Positions 50,481 to 62,822 of a stretch of 64,000 nt of DNA are shown here, piece after piece (position 1 is the first letter of the stretch; the number at the start of each line of letters is the position of its first letter). The notes beneath the pieces are model-generated. The model was not told the origin of the DNA, made no database searches, and saw only the letters and a list, made by a program, of their open reading frames with translations. This stretch comes from Syngnathus acus (taxonomy: Eukaryota; Chordata; Actinopteri; Syngnathiformes; Syngnathidae): positions 6,172,967-6,236,966 of the forward strand of contig NC_051091.1 of assembly GCF_901709675.1 (NCBI RefSeq). Direction: 5' to 3'. The translations under genes and the position numbers were made by a program.

Positions 50481-52505
50481 AGTCATTCTAAAAAATATAC
50501 CTTTTACATAAAGAAAATAATTATATTTAAGCATCAAAATAATATGGTTAACGACCTTTCGGGGGGGGGGGGTATGTATGTATTCCCAACAGTCTATTCA
50601 TCTCAGTGTTAAGTGTTAGTGAAGGAATGACACATCTGGGTTTTTCTATCTACTAAATTTACTTAAAATACTTCATAATTACTGTGGATGAACAAGACAC
50701 GCAAGCATTTAGCAAGAAATGCCAATGAAACTCAAAACAATTAAAATGATTTGTGTATTTAATCATTGGGACCTCCCAAGTCACAAGAAACTCAACATTT
50801 CCAACAACCCATAGTTCAGGAAGTCATTCACCTTATGTCCTATTTTTGATAGTCAGCAGATACATTAGGACCAACACAATACTTTGGATGATATACCCCA
50901 AAACCAATTATAAATCCCAACGACACCTCATTTTGCCAATCACTCTCAATTTAGTGGTGTAAACTTATTCTGCTTACCTTTAATTGTAATAAGGAAACTA
51001 GGCCACAGATTTTCTGATGGCAAACTCACAAAGAACATGAAGCAGCGTTTAAAACCCAAAAGAAAAATTCAGTGCTGAATTGAACAATTTTAGAGCTACT
51101 TTAGCCATTCTAGCTTAAGTAATTTGAAAAATAGACTATGCTTAAGGACCATCAACGGAATAATATGACTGGTGATATGGCTGTGAAGTTTGCCGATTTT
51201 ACCTTTGGTTACCTGCCTTTGTGTGTGTGTGTGGGAGGGGGGTTAAGCAGTCTGCTCTACATCTCATCTTGATACCTTCTTCTCTGGTACATGATTACTA
51301 AGATCAACATGCCCCTGTCCCCTCCTTACATCCAATTACAAAAGTGTTGGCAACAAATCTGAATGAGATTTTTAATCAAAACATATGAACAAGTCAACCA
51401 ACATAAGTCATGTTTGATTAGATGGATGAAATGATAAAATTACTAACTTGCCAACTTCCATCCAAATTTTCAGCAAGACTTTTAAGACCGGAGAACATTT
51501 ACCGGTTCCTTTACATGTCTCTATTACACTAAGATGTGGTTACAAAACAGAAATCTCAACGCACATCCCCCTACAACCATCCACGCTTTCCCAGTATGCA
51601 AACAAATTAAAGTTAAAAGTGTCAGTTTTGTTAACATAGCTTACATTATATCCAACTCTATATGTTCAAATTAAAGTATCAGTGTACTATCTTAAATAAG
51701 TTGGTAATTACAAAATAAGTGTCAATGCCAGTGGGGTATAGATTTTGTTTTAATCAAGAGCAGACCCTCAATCTCATGCAGCAGGTCGGTTCCTATGCAA
51801 GTAAAGAGCAACCTGGGGCAGTCGTATCACTTTTTTGGGTTGTGATGATGAATGTTTGATGATGCAAATCTGAAATCAAATTGAGCGAAACGTTGAATCT
51901 GACATGAAAAGTGGCCAAATTAACAGAGGAAACAAATGAAAGAAGGTACCGTGAGCGCCTTTGATTTTCATCCTGTTTTTTGTCTTTAGAATGTTCCTTG
52001 ATTGAATTTCAAGAAAGCCCCGTATCCTTTCCACCACTTACGGGATCTGCACTGAGCAGTGGAAGATGGCAGCTTGGCTGTTTTAAGCAGTTTCAAGAGT
52101 TTAAACCTCCTCCAAATCCTGACCTAAAGTCAGTTCAACACTTCCAAGTGGAAGCAAACATAAATGGCATCAAAGCCAATAGCCCAATTCTTCTAGGTCC
52201 GCCTCGCCCGTCTTCAAAACCAAAGCGGTACCAGCTCCTGGAACCTAACCTCAGCGTTTATTAGGAAGAAACACCGCTGTGAAGTATTGTTACTCTTGGC
52301 ACACAGTCTTAAAGTGCTTGAGAAACAATACAGTTTTAGCATGGAGAGCAACTGTTCTCCCAGTTGTCCCATCCACAGCCAAGGCAAGCACATGTTGCAG
52401 GGCATGGTGTGATTTAAGGGGGGGTGGCAGAAAAAAAAGGGGGGGGGGGCTGTGTGAGATGTTAACAGGAAGCGGGCTCTGCAGCGGTTGCTTCACTGGC
52501 TTGGC
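50481..52505. other. Spacer and probable ubap1 3' UTR
   Basis: No gene recognised. AT-rich sequence with a G run near 50562, a GT repeat near 51225 and G-rich tracts near 52420-52450. The part next to 52505 should be the ubap1 3' UTR on the minus strand. Confidence 0.4.
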
Positions 52506-55500
52506 TCAGCTGGCAGTAGCCCGAGCCATTAGGTCCTCTAGCGCCTTGTCTTGATCATTGTTGTGAACCAGTAGCACCTCTTTAATGGCATCCCGCTCAA
52601 AGCCCATCTCACCAAATCTTGACATCAGCTCAAGGAACTGCAATGCCTGAGGAGAAGGGAGATGGAAATATTATTTAAGAGCATTTTTCAACATCACACA
52701 AATTATCTTGAAATCGTTTTTTTTTTTGTTATCAGACCAGTGTTACAAAAAAAAAAAAAAAAATACTGACCTTTTCTTCAGAGCATTGGTACATCTCTAA
52801 ACATTCCTCCACTGCACTTGCATCGAAGCCCCGCTCGCAAAGACGTCCGTGGATGAAGAGATAATCCAGAACCTTGGACAACGACAACATGCTCATTATG
52901 ACAAATATATTGTACGGGACAACATTTTAGCTGGTTCTGTGAGATTTTCTGATCACATGACTATCAGGCAGATTACAATGGAACCCCTCGAGTCAAACAA
53001 TTTAAAAAGCTCACAAAAATCCCATCCGACAAACCCTGTTCTAAACCGCTTGTCCACATTAGGATCGCGGGTGAGCTGGAGCCAATCCCAGCTGGCTTTG
53101 GGTGAGAGGCAGGGTACACCCTGGACTGGTCGCAAGTCAATCGCAAAGCACAGTTATAAATAGTCACACTCACTCCTGTGTAGGCTTGCAAAGGGGAGGG
53201 GGGGTTCCCATAAATGTTGATGGAAATTCAATACACCAACTTGAAATCTTTACATGGGAATTGCGCATAATACAACTTTCTATCAGACATTCATGCCAGA
53301 TAATTCTCCTTGGCAAATGTGTGGGGATGACAGTACCTGAATGGGCTCTCTGCACGTAGCGCCCTGACGTCATATCCGTTGCGGAAAATACTGTCTACCC
53401 TCTTCTGATTTGGCGAACTACAACAGCAGTGTATTCACAGTCTCGAGTAAACAGCAGAGTATGAAAGCTTCTGATTTTTATTTTATTTTTTAATTCCAAA
53501 AGCAATACAAACAATACCATGAACATTGTTTCAATGTGCATGGTGTCATCCAAATTCAATTCTACAGGTTGGGCCATAATTTTCCATCCGTAGATATTTT
53601 CTTTGTTTCTATGGAAACTTAGGGCCCATCTCGAATACAAGAATGTAAATCAGCCCTACATTTAAACTGTGAGCTTTTTTTCTGTTCCTTCATGGAGCCA
53701 AAGAAGAAAGCCCAGTAACTTCAACTGCCTGTCCGTCTGTCTTCACCTAACACTAATAATGTCAATACAACTTGAATACACAAAGAACACAATGTCAGAC
53801 AATTTCTTGTTAAAGCAACAAACCACTGTAGGTTAATTGTCCTTCTTTCCATTAGGCAGTGGATAAATATGAATCGATCAAATATAAATAGCGTCAGGTT
53901 ATCAGATGCCATTGATATTTGCACTAGTTATGTTTTATAAACGCTGACTAATCAAACAAAGGACAATTAATTTTCAGTGGCGTATTGCTTCAAATAACTA
54001 GAAATGTTCAGAGGAACACAATAAATTACCACACGCATTTTACAACGCTAATATTAATGATAGTAAATCTAATAAAACCACAAATTAAAGCCTTTCTCGA
54101 TTTTCTTACCGGTGTTGTGGAGGACCTACATCTCTGTGGTTTGGGGCAAGTCCTAAAAATACCGCATAGCGACTATGGTAGGGATGAGTCGAGTAATTTG
54201 AGTACCTCAATTCCCCAAAAATGCTTTTTTTTTTTTTCCTCCCTCGGGTGCATGATTAATTGGTATTAAGGCAAGTTAAGCCACCCGCAGCAACTAATGT
54301 ATATGCTTTCATGTGTTTGCACGACAGTAACATGCGGTGAGAAGGCCAACTTCAAAATAAACTCCGATACACATACATTAGTTGTTGCCGGCAACGTATG
54401 ATAGCTGACATGTCTTGTCTTGCCCATTGGAAGTTGGATAGTTCAGTTTAAGTTTGTAGCAGCTAGCCACTAAATTACATGCGAAGAGCCCATTCTGCGC
54501 AAATTAACGCTGAACTTTTGGTTTGGCCCTTCGTAGATTATGTGGCACAAATCAAATGAACAAAACTTTGCTGGCATCCCAATGCAGAATTGATTTGACT
54601 AATTTCACTAAAATGTCATCAGCCTCTTAAAATAAAGGCTTCAGTCATTTATGCAGCCATTATCCAGACCACTTCTCCTCACAAGGATCGCGGGTACATC
54701 CTTAAACAGATGATCCAATTGAACTGAAATTAATACATAAATTAGAAGGTGGTTCTGGTTTTGAAAAACAAAACGACTCGGACAATTATTTTAGTAGGCT
54801 GACGATATATTAATCCGTACAAAATTAGAGGTCAGCCATTGTAACCAAACATATCGTGTGACTTCTGCTTTATTAGCACATTTCACTAAAGACAATCTAT
54901 TTCGTCCACATAAATGTGAAGGGAGACACAATTGTGTGTGAGTGATGATTGGGCGGTTGGGTCAGACCTGCTCCACATTCTGTCCTTGTCGCTGCATGGC
55001 CCGAAGAACACCCTCATAAGAATAACCCATGCCGACAAGGGTCTCCACACATTGGCGCTCGGCAGGGGTCATGCTAAGCAAGGCTCCCCCACATGGCAAC
55101 CCGGCCGAACCCGACAGCGAGTTCACCTGGGAATCAATATGATAAGAATATCAACAACGTCTATGATGGTACAATTCAGCCACATCCAGTTTCAGTTAGC
55201 GGGCGCTCACCTGTTTTGGTCCACCAGCCTTACAGAAGTCGAGCTTCTCAGGGGCAACAATAACTTGGGACTTGGGTTTGATCGGGGGGCTGCCATTTGG
55301 TAGGTTCCGTTGCGGAGAAGGCACGAGCGTATTGCGTGAGCTGTACCTCACTGGTTCGGGATCCCCAGAATCTGAAAGTTTGGGAAAACTCAGAGAGCGG
55401 ATGTTGCAGGGCCTATCCTCCACTTCCAAACCCGATCTGCCATGTTGCCCAACTCTGTCCATATCCATCAAGGCGACCAAGCCGTTGGCTTTATGGCCAG

Positions 55501-57185
55501 AGACCGTTTTCACGGGAGGGCTGGCATTGGTGGGAGGAGACGGGGTGTTTCCACGTGAAGCTGGCCCTTGCTGGGACCCAACTGGAGGGGATACCGAAGA
55601 AGCGGGTTGAGGCTGGCTCTGGAGAATGTTTCGAAGCTCCTCTTTGTCATCCAACGTTTTCAGCTCCAGCTTGTCAAAGGGGTCCTCTTCCCGCTCAAAT
55701 TCAGCAAGGTTGAGGCCATGTGCCTGAGGAGTGCTGGGCTGGATTTTCCTCGGGCCAACACTCGGGGCAGGCAGAGGAGTGAGTATAGCATCATGACTCA
55801 ATCCTGCCAAAACAGGGTTCATTGCTGGTGGGGGAGGATCGTTGTCGCCAGCAGCAGATGAGGCTTTCTTCCCTCCACCACCATTCGTGTCCTCAGCCTG
55901 AGCCGAGCTTTCTTGATTTTCTGCGTCCTGTTGGGCTACGCCCTCTTCGGCTCGTGCCTCCGCTTCTCGTGCCTCGGCCAGTTCCTCCCCCCAGCGAATA
56001 CTTAGATTCTCCAGAGAGAAGTCATACTGTTGTCATCACAGAAAGAGGACATGGGTGAGATGAAGGAACACGTTTAGAGTCGTTTTCTACTTTATTTAAT
56101 ATTCAAAAATTTTAAATCACTACACATGTTTTTGAACAGTTCTGGTAGAGGTAACTTTGTGATTACGCATTGAGCATCTGGACAATAGACCAATCAGAGG
56201 CCAGTATTTGGTGGTCATTCCCTCGAGCGTAGCAACTGTTGCTACACTCGAGTTGAGAGCAATTGTTCATAGAAACTTCTGAGAACTCCCGGCCTAATCT
56301 TAGCTCATAATGACGTAGAGTTCTTACAATGAGTATGAAAAGGGAATCATCAGCTGATGATTGTTTTGTTACATTTTGAGATAACTATGGGCTCATTTGT
56401 TGAGTATCTTTTACTTTTGCAATATTTTGAACATTTCACAATGTTCATTTTATGTAAATGAGACATTTACTATTTTTAAAGTGTCGACACTTGACGTAGT
56501 GAACCGTTACTGTCGCACATCTCGGAATGTTCCTGAGCAAGTTCTGACTCATTTTTGCTCTGAGTGGTCACGAACTGATTTAAGCCGGTGGTTGGGCCAC
56601 ATCATCAGTGTCACTCTCACAGTAAAGAGAATTACAAACTGATCATCTTTTTCCTCCTTTATACCAACTCGCTTTTGCGTATGTAAAATACTAATACAGA
56701 ATGAGAGTATGTTTGTGTTGTCAAGTTTTGTTTTGCTAGCGAGCTTCTGACATAGCATCTCTGATAGCACCCTGCCAATATGCCAGGAGTGTGCAATTTA
56801 ACACCAGAGACACACTTCCCATTCACATTCCTGTTGACAACAATTGTCACAGATTTGTCTGAAAGGAAAAGGTAAATAGAAGTTCTGTCTCGGTATTCCT
56901 GTCAGTTTAGTGACAATGTAGTTTGAAAGAGACTGAAAAGATATATTACCTGCGTGTCCACCAAAACAGAGGTACAGTCTGGCAGACAAAATCCAACAGG
57001 AAGCCCCACCTTGGCGGGACAGCGAAATTTTTCATTGACCTTGAAGGGAACGTCATCAAGGTAGCAAATAGGTCCTATGTGGGAAAAATACAATGTACAT
57101 GAGCTAATTGACAAATAATTAAACATGAAAGACTTAAATCCTTACCATTGTTTTGTGCATCCGATAAAGATGTCCTTGTAGCCAT
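52506..57185 (-). CDS. ubap1: Ubiquitin-associated protein 1 (ESCRT-I subunit)
   Basis: Six coding exons on the minus strand: 57146-57185, 56950-57074, 55211-56026, 54968-55126, 52771-52872 and 52506-52646, giving 460 residues (human 502). The N-terminal UMA region, which docks on the ESCRT-I core, is visible as [15 protein letters not shown] and [13 protein letters not shown]. The middle is a disordered Pro/Ser linker in one 816-base exon, with the conserved [20 protein letters not shown] and RSLSFPKL. The C-terminal SOUBA ubiquitin-binding solenoid follows ([53 protein letters not shown]). The protein sorts ubiquitinated receptors at endosomes. One acceptor (52873-52874, CCAAG) has a weak pyrimidine tract. 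A typical fish repeat (about 53040-53160) lies in the last-but-one spacer. Confidence 0.95.
53040..53160. repeat. Fish interspersed repeat ('tggagccaatcccagctggc')
   Basis: The phrase 'gtgagctggagccaatccc' continuing to 'agggtacaccctggactggtcg' is a very common interspersed repeat in fish genomes. Here it lies in a ubap1 intron. Family not assigned. Confidence 0.6.
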
Positions 57186-58707
57186 TTAGATACTGTACAG
57201 GGGAAAAGACACACACACTGTAAGGTTCCCTGAAAAAAGCTGTGGAAGAGTGAATTACACTATTTTGAAGAATAGCAAAAACACATCAAGTGCCAAGAGA
57301 GTTACAAAGGGTGGAAGATTTCCATAATAAGTATGGTAAATTACCATGGAAGGTTAGCCAGGGGGATTTGGAAAATACTCCAAATTAGAAACTTGCCAGG
57401 GGCAATACAAGAATATCTAACATTTCATGTGAATTAATGCAAAGCTCTGTTCATATTCAAGCATAAAAACAACTTTCATGATTGTTCTGTTACAAGTAGA
57501 CATCCATGCAAAAAGCACACACTTAAAAATACGCTTATATTCAATGCTTTCATTAAAGAACAAAAACACAATTGTAGAGTTAAATATTACATCTACCACC
57601 GATTCAACTAATGAACAAAAACGATCTCCCCCCTCCGGATCCTAATAATACCAACAAAGTGCCAGACATGGGTGTAATGACCATATAAACAATTGTACCT
57701 TCATAAAATCTGGTTCCTCAACCACAATGACCCTACCATAAATTTAGTAAATTCCAAATGTATGCACTTTAATTCCCATGGCAAGTTTCCGTCTTCAAAT
57801 TCACAGAATTTCTCAACCCTATGGGGCACTCCAAATAACCCATTCCTACTCACCCTCTTAACTAGCTTTGCATATTTTTCCACTGCTTTGAAAATTAGCA
57901 CACATAATCCAAGATTTGGTCATGCAACACAACAATGCCTTAATTAACAGAGACACCATTGTTTATACACGTGCATATATATTCGATACAGTTGATACAG
58001 TATACAGAAATAAAAGGCATAACATTAATAGGGGGGTAGGGGCAAAACATTTGAAACTCTTGACACTACGCAGCAGTAATTTCGTTCTGCTTTCAACGTG
58101 ACTGCAACGGTCACAGAAGATCCTACCATCACATGAGTTAAAGGGTCTTAGAAATGTCTTTATGTAACCATTATAACATCATAATCATGTTCTCGTTTGA
58201 AACACTAACAACAGTGATCCTTTACACCGAGTCAAGTTGGACATGTTGGTGACAAAAGCGCTTTTACCGACGTATCACCATAGAAGCCGTGGAATGTTGC
58301 TTTTAATTGAATAAAGTGTAACACAAAACTGTTCTTGCAATTCGTGTAATGTTTCGGCAAATGACACTGTTCTCCAACCTTATATCACAAAGTGTGACTC
58401 AGAGATAAACGATAACATTAGCCGAAACACCCAAGTTATTGATTAGCAACCGGCTAAGCTATCATACATTTCGCCACTCCAGTCTGAAATCACAAACATC
58501 AGCAGTTAGTATAAAGTGACAACTGCTGAATTAAATCTTCGTGGGGACGAGGATATCAAATAAATTGCGAAGAATTAAACGTCTGATGGCTTACGCTTTG
58601 GGGGCAAGTCTAAAATCCAAAGCCATTGCTTTCGCAAGTGGCCCGACCCGACTCACACTGTTGCCACCGCCCCGAAACGAAAGATATCAAACAAAGATTG
58701 CTCTCAC

Positions 58708-58890
58708 CTTTATCTGCTCCGTCTTGCTGTTACAGATATGACTTTGTTCTAATAAATGTGCTGTCTTAATTAGAATTATAGTCCAGTGTTTTTTATTTGT
58801 TTTGAAATATCTTTCCTTTTCTGCCGAGGGACGCCATCTTGATTTGTCAGGCTCCCTTCCACTGGTTCCTGTCTGACGTCACTCAGCCGT
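58708..58890 (-). promoter_or_regulatory. Putative non-coding exon 1 and promoter of ubap1
   Basis: A donor (AAAG|GTGAGAGC, exon end 58708) on the minus strand, 1.5 kb before the coding start, marks a likely 5' UTR exon. A complete CRE, TGACGTCA, sits at 58874-58881 and would lie in the promoter. Confidence 0.5.
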
Positions 58891-59718
58891 CACACGGCAG
58901 GTATTTTTTTCAGCTTCCGTGTCTTCTTCGGCTTTACTAATAGCGGTTGCAAAACATTGGAGGGGAGCGTAGTTCTGCCATCATTTGGTCGCCAGTATGA
59001 ACTGCGTCTACGGTCTTTTCAGTGCATATTCATATACAAAGTTGCGCACCAAATATTTTCTTTTTTAACAATCTACATTGACATGTTTTTTGAAATTTGA
59101 TTTGATGCATAAAATAGCCACCCATCCATGCCTGCTCAATTCATTCTAAATGGTGGTTTGGTGGCAAAGATATGCTTGCAATATCTCAGTGAAGAAGCTA
59201 TTTGAGAAAATATTTTTAGCAAGGAAGTAGATGAACAAGAGGCCTAATAAAAATGCGATGTGAACGTGGGCCATGGGTTTTAACACCTGTGATTTAGAGC
59301 GTTCAGTGTCAAAGCCGTGTATGTAGCCATGCATGTTGGAAATGTGCGATAACATACAAACTCCATACATGTGACAACTGAGGTTCATTCATTGAACATC
59401 AGCAAACGCGTAACTCTTTTCCATGGCGTTGCCTTTAAGAAACACGTGAAATAAAAACTTAATTCAAAATGTGAAGTCAGTAAATAATTTACAAAATATA
59501 AATAACGGATTTACAAGACGATATCGTCACAGCGACTTTAGAATACCATTTAAACATTACACCGCTTGTTCAAACAATCCGTGTTCAGCATCGAGTGCGC
59601 GCACGCAAATCACGTCGATGACGCACCGCAGACACGCGCAATGGTAACCGGAAGCATAGTTGAGAGGAAAATAAAAAATCGATCAAAACCCCCAGTTGGT
59701 CTTGAGGGTGATTCTCAC

Positions 59719-60106
59719 CTTCTGTCATTTCCACGGCATAGCTTCGCATTTGATAGCCCTTAACACCCCCGCCATCAGAGAGGACGGTAGCGAGAAGAAA
59801 TAACTGCCCCGTTTGACCGAAGTTGCTCGCTAACTGGTTTAGCTGACGTGGGGAGAAGTTGAGACAGCCAGAGAGCAGAGACAAACACAAACAAGCTGGG
59901 ATCAGCGGAGCGCCTGTCCGAAACGAACCAGCTGCACGGGCACATGTCACGGAGTGCGACTTTGCTTTTCCCGAGCCCAAGAATGATCCACGGGAGACGG
60001 TGACTTCCACTGAAACGAGCTCCATGTAGACTGTCAACAGTGGCAACACAAAGAATTTCGGCAGCACAACACGAGGATCATCCGTAAGCAGGAGAATAAC
60101 ATCCAC
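59719..60106 (-). other. Open frame ending at a splice donor, unassigned
   Basis: An open frame of about 129 codons from a Met at 60106 runs to a consensus donor (GACAGAAG|GTGAGAAT, exon end 59719). The peptide (MDVILLLTDDPRVV onward) resembles nothing I know. It may be an alternative first exon of ubap1, a long 5' UTR exon, or chance in the GC-rich spacer between ubap1 and ube2r2. Confidence 0.25.
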
Positions 60107-60119
60107 GGCTCATGTCACC

Positions 60120-60210
60120 ACCGCCCTGTGTCACTTTGGCCGGCAAGCACTACCAATGACTTTGTTCTCCGGTTCTCTGCTGTAACCAAATTTACATTGC
60201 AACAACACAG
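60120..60210 (+). other. Putative non-coding first exon of ube2r2
   Basis: The coding start exon of ube2r2 is preceded by an acceptor (tattctttcag at 60585-60595), so a 5' UTR exon must lie upstream. The best donor is at 60210 (aacaacacag|gtaaacaag). The 5' limit is not visible. Confidence 0.4.
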
Positions 60211-60607
60211 GTAAACAAGTGTCTTCCTAATGTGGCTTTTTATTTACATCAGAGAACCAATCAAAGACCTTCGATAGCTTTACAGAGTATGATAGTGTAA
60301 CGTGTGAAATTGTTGCTTATTTTGCCATCAAGTATTTGTTTCTCACTAGCGTGCCATAGCTCGGCGTTTCCCAAGGCAACATGTCACAGCACCCCAAACA
60401 ATAATGGAACAAAAAGTACGAAATGATTTCATGTGATGGTTGAGAAAGGATTGATCATTCTGCCTGTCACAATAGGACGCTGGTACCATGGTTGAAAATC
60501 ACTGCTTCATAATAATGTAAAAAATTCAGAAACATAAAATGGCCCCAACATAAGCTTGTTTTGGTCTTGTTCACACGGTCCTCTATTCTTTCAGAAGTGG
60601 GATCGGC

Positions 60608-61887
60608 ATGGCCCATCAGGCAACCCCGAGCTCTCAGAAGGCCCTGATGATGGAGTTGAAGTCACTTCAGGAGCAGCCTGTGGAAGGCTTCCGCATCACT
60701 CTGGTTCAGGAGTCGGATCTCTACAACTGGGAGGTGGCCATCTTTGGGCCTCCGAACACCCTGTATGAGGGCGGCTACTTTAAGGTAAGGGAACATTTGT
60801 GTCTACTGGTATGGGCTAGCTGCTAACATGTCTGCCGCACAGGCGTGAGTGCTTGTTCTTGTCTCAACAAGTTTGCACCAGCACCTGAGGAGCGCAGTGC
60901 TCGTATCTTAGCTACTGCAAAAAGGAATGCTTTGGTTCTAACGCAGCTCTCATGGAGTTGCAATCGGCACGGCTGCATGTCATGTCATTTGCGGCATTCA
61001 GCAGCACTTGTAATAACAATTGCTCTTCCAGGCTCACATCAAGTTCCCAGTGGACTACCCGTATTTACCACCAACCTTCCGTTTCATCACCAAGATGTGG
61101 CACCCAAACATTTATGAGGTATTCTTCTTACATGTGTTCTGGCCTTCTTGGTATACTTCATGTGGGCCCTCTTGTTTTGCCTCAGAATGGCGACGTGTGC
61201 ATCTCCATCCTGCATCCTCCAGTCGACGATCCACAGAGCGGAGAGCTGCCGTCAGAAAGATGGAATCCAACCCAGAATGTCAGGTAAAGGAGATTTCCTT
61301 GAACAGTGTCATATTAAAGTTATTATTTTTGTTTGTATTATTGACTTACGTTTGTTTGCATGTTTTTCTTTTGAATAGGACCATCCTTCTTAGCGTCATC
61401 TCTCTACTCAATGAGCCAAATACGTTTTCCCCTGCGAACGTGGACGCTTCAGTCATGTTTCGAAGGTGGAGAGACAGCAAAGGCAAGGACAAAGAGTACG
61501 CGGAGATTATCAGGCAAGGTTGCATGTACACGATTCAACCATATTCTGACCTGCTGCGATATTGAAGACCTGAGAGTAACTTGCTTGTCATGCAATCGCA
61601 GAAAACAAGTGATGTCCACAGCGGCCGACGCCGACCGAGACGGCGTTAAAGTTCCGACCACGCTGGCGGAATACTGCGTCCAGACCAGGGTACCCTCCCA
61701 GGACAGTAGCTCGGACCTTCTCTACGATGACCTTTACGACGACGACATGGAGGAGGACGAGGAGGACGACGACGAGAGCGAGATGGAGTCTATAGGCGAA
61801 GCCGGAGCGGTCGGTTCCGTGGAGGACGGCGGGACGTCTAACAGGTGTTACGACGACCAGGATGACTCTGGCAACGAAGAGTCATGA
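60608..61887 (+). CDS. ube2r2: Ubiquitin-conjugating enzyme E2 R2 (CDC34-like)
   Basis: Five coding exons: 60608-60784, 61032-61118, 61186-61283, 61379-61513 and 61602-61887, giving 260 residues (human 238). The E2 core contains [20 protein letters not shown], the HPN motif in WHPNIYENGDVC with catalytic Cys93, and the acidic-loop insertion [17 protein letters not shown] that marks the CDC34 family. The C-terminal tail holds [13 protein letters not shown] and ends [13 protein letters not shown], which binds the basic canyon of cullins. The enzyme builds Lys48 chains with SCF ligases. Relative to human, the tail has an additional stretch of about 24 residues ([20 protein letters not shown] then TSNR) between two acidic blocks. 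The intron after exon 4 starts with GC (AG|GCAAGG). Confidence 0.97.
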
Positions 61888-61960
61888 TCTGGATCTGCAC
61901 GACTGTCCGCATCCCCTGCCTCATTTAGTGTGTGTGTGTGCGTGAGTGTGAGCGCGTACA

Positions 61961-62822
61961 CAGTGGGGCCAAAAGTCTACTGCCAAAAATTTTTCATCAA
62001 CTATTAAACAGTCAAATAACGTCCCCCCAATAGTTTTCACTAAAAAGTTTGTCGTCGAGTCACCGTTTGCCTTAATTACAGCTTGCACTTGGTCTGGTAC
62101 AAATGTATTGCAGAACCGATTTGGCGTTGCTTCTATCCACCTCCTGGTAGTGTTTATGATTTTTAGATTATACTAAGATGAAAACATCATGGCATCTAAT
62201 CAGTCTTGCAATTGAGACTACATCTTCTAAAGATGTGAAATGACTATTTTGTTTGAAAAACTCTTATCGTGGAAAAGCGGCTTCCAATTTGTGCGCTTAC
62301 TGACTTCATTAGGCAAATGCTCTGCCCTCAAAATAAGACAATAAGGCTCAGTTTTGACTGACTGTCGAGAGGTATTTTACTGAATAATTATTGTGGTGTA
62401 GAACTGCATTGTATTTCCGATACAGGGTGTCCCAAAATTCATCATACACTAAATGTTTTTCTATTTCATTTCAGGTATCATTCGAACTAAGCTGACAAAA
62501 ATGGCTTTGCATGTCCGAATGATGCCTGGGGGGGGGGGAAACAAAACAGACATATGGTGAATTTTGCGACACCTTGCCTATTGTACCGCTCATGTAGCTA
62601 AATGAGGTAGCCAAAACTGTGTCAAATGAGCACTATTGTCTTTTCAAATGAATATTTTTTGATACAGCGCCTCATCATATTTTTGTATTTACCGTGCAGG
62701 CATAGGAGGTCAGTTGCATCATTGTCAAAGTTCTGACTGACATTGCTGCCAATTTAGTCACTCTTCGCATTTGATAAATGATGAAAATAACGGCCCGCTC
62801 GCATTCTCTCGGGCCCCACTGT
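61961..62822. mobile_element. Decayed element with CAGTGGGGCC inverted ends
   Basis: 'cagtggggcc' at about 61961 is repeated inverted as 'ggccccactg' at about 62813-62822. This gives a putative 860-bp DNA transposon in the ube2r2 3' region. No clear target duplication and no transposase frame were seen. Many fish Tc1-like or hAT-like elements begin with a similar CAGTGGGGC sequence. Confidence 0.4.
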
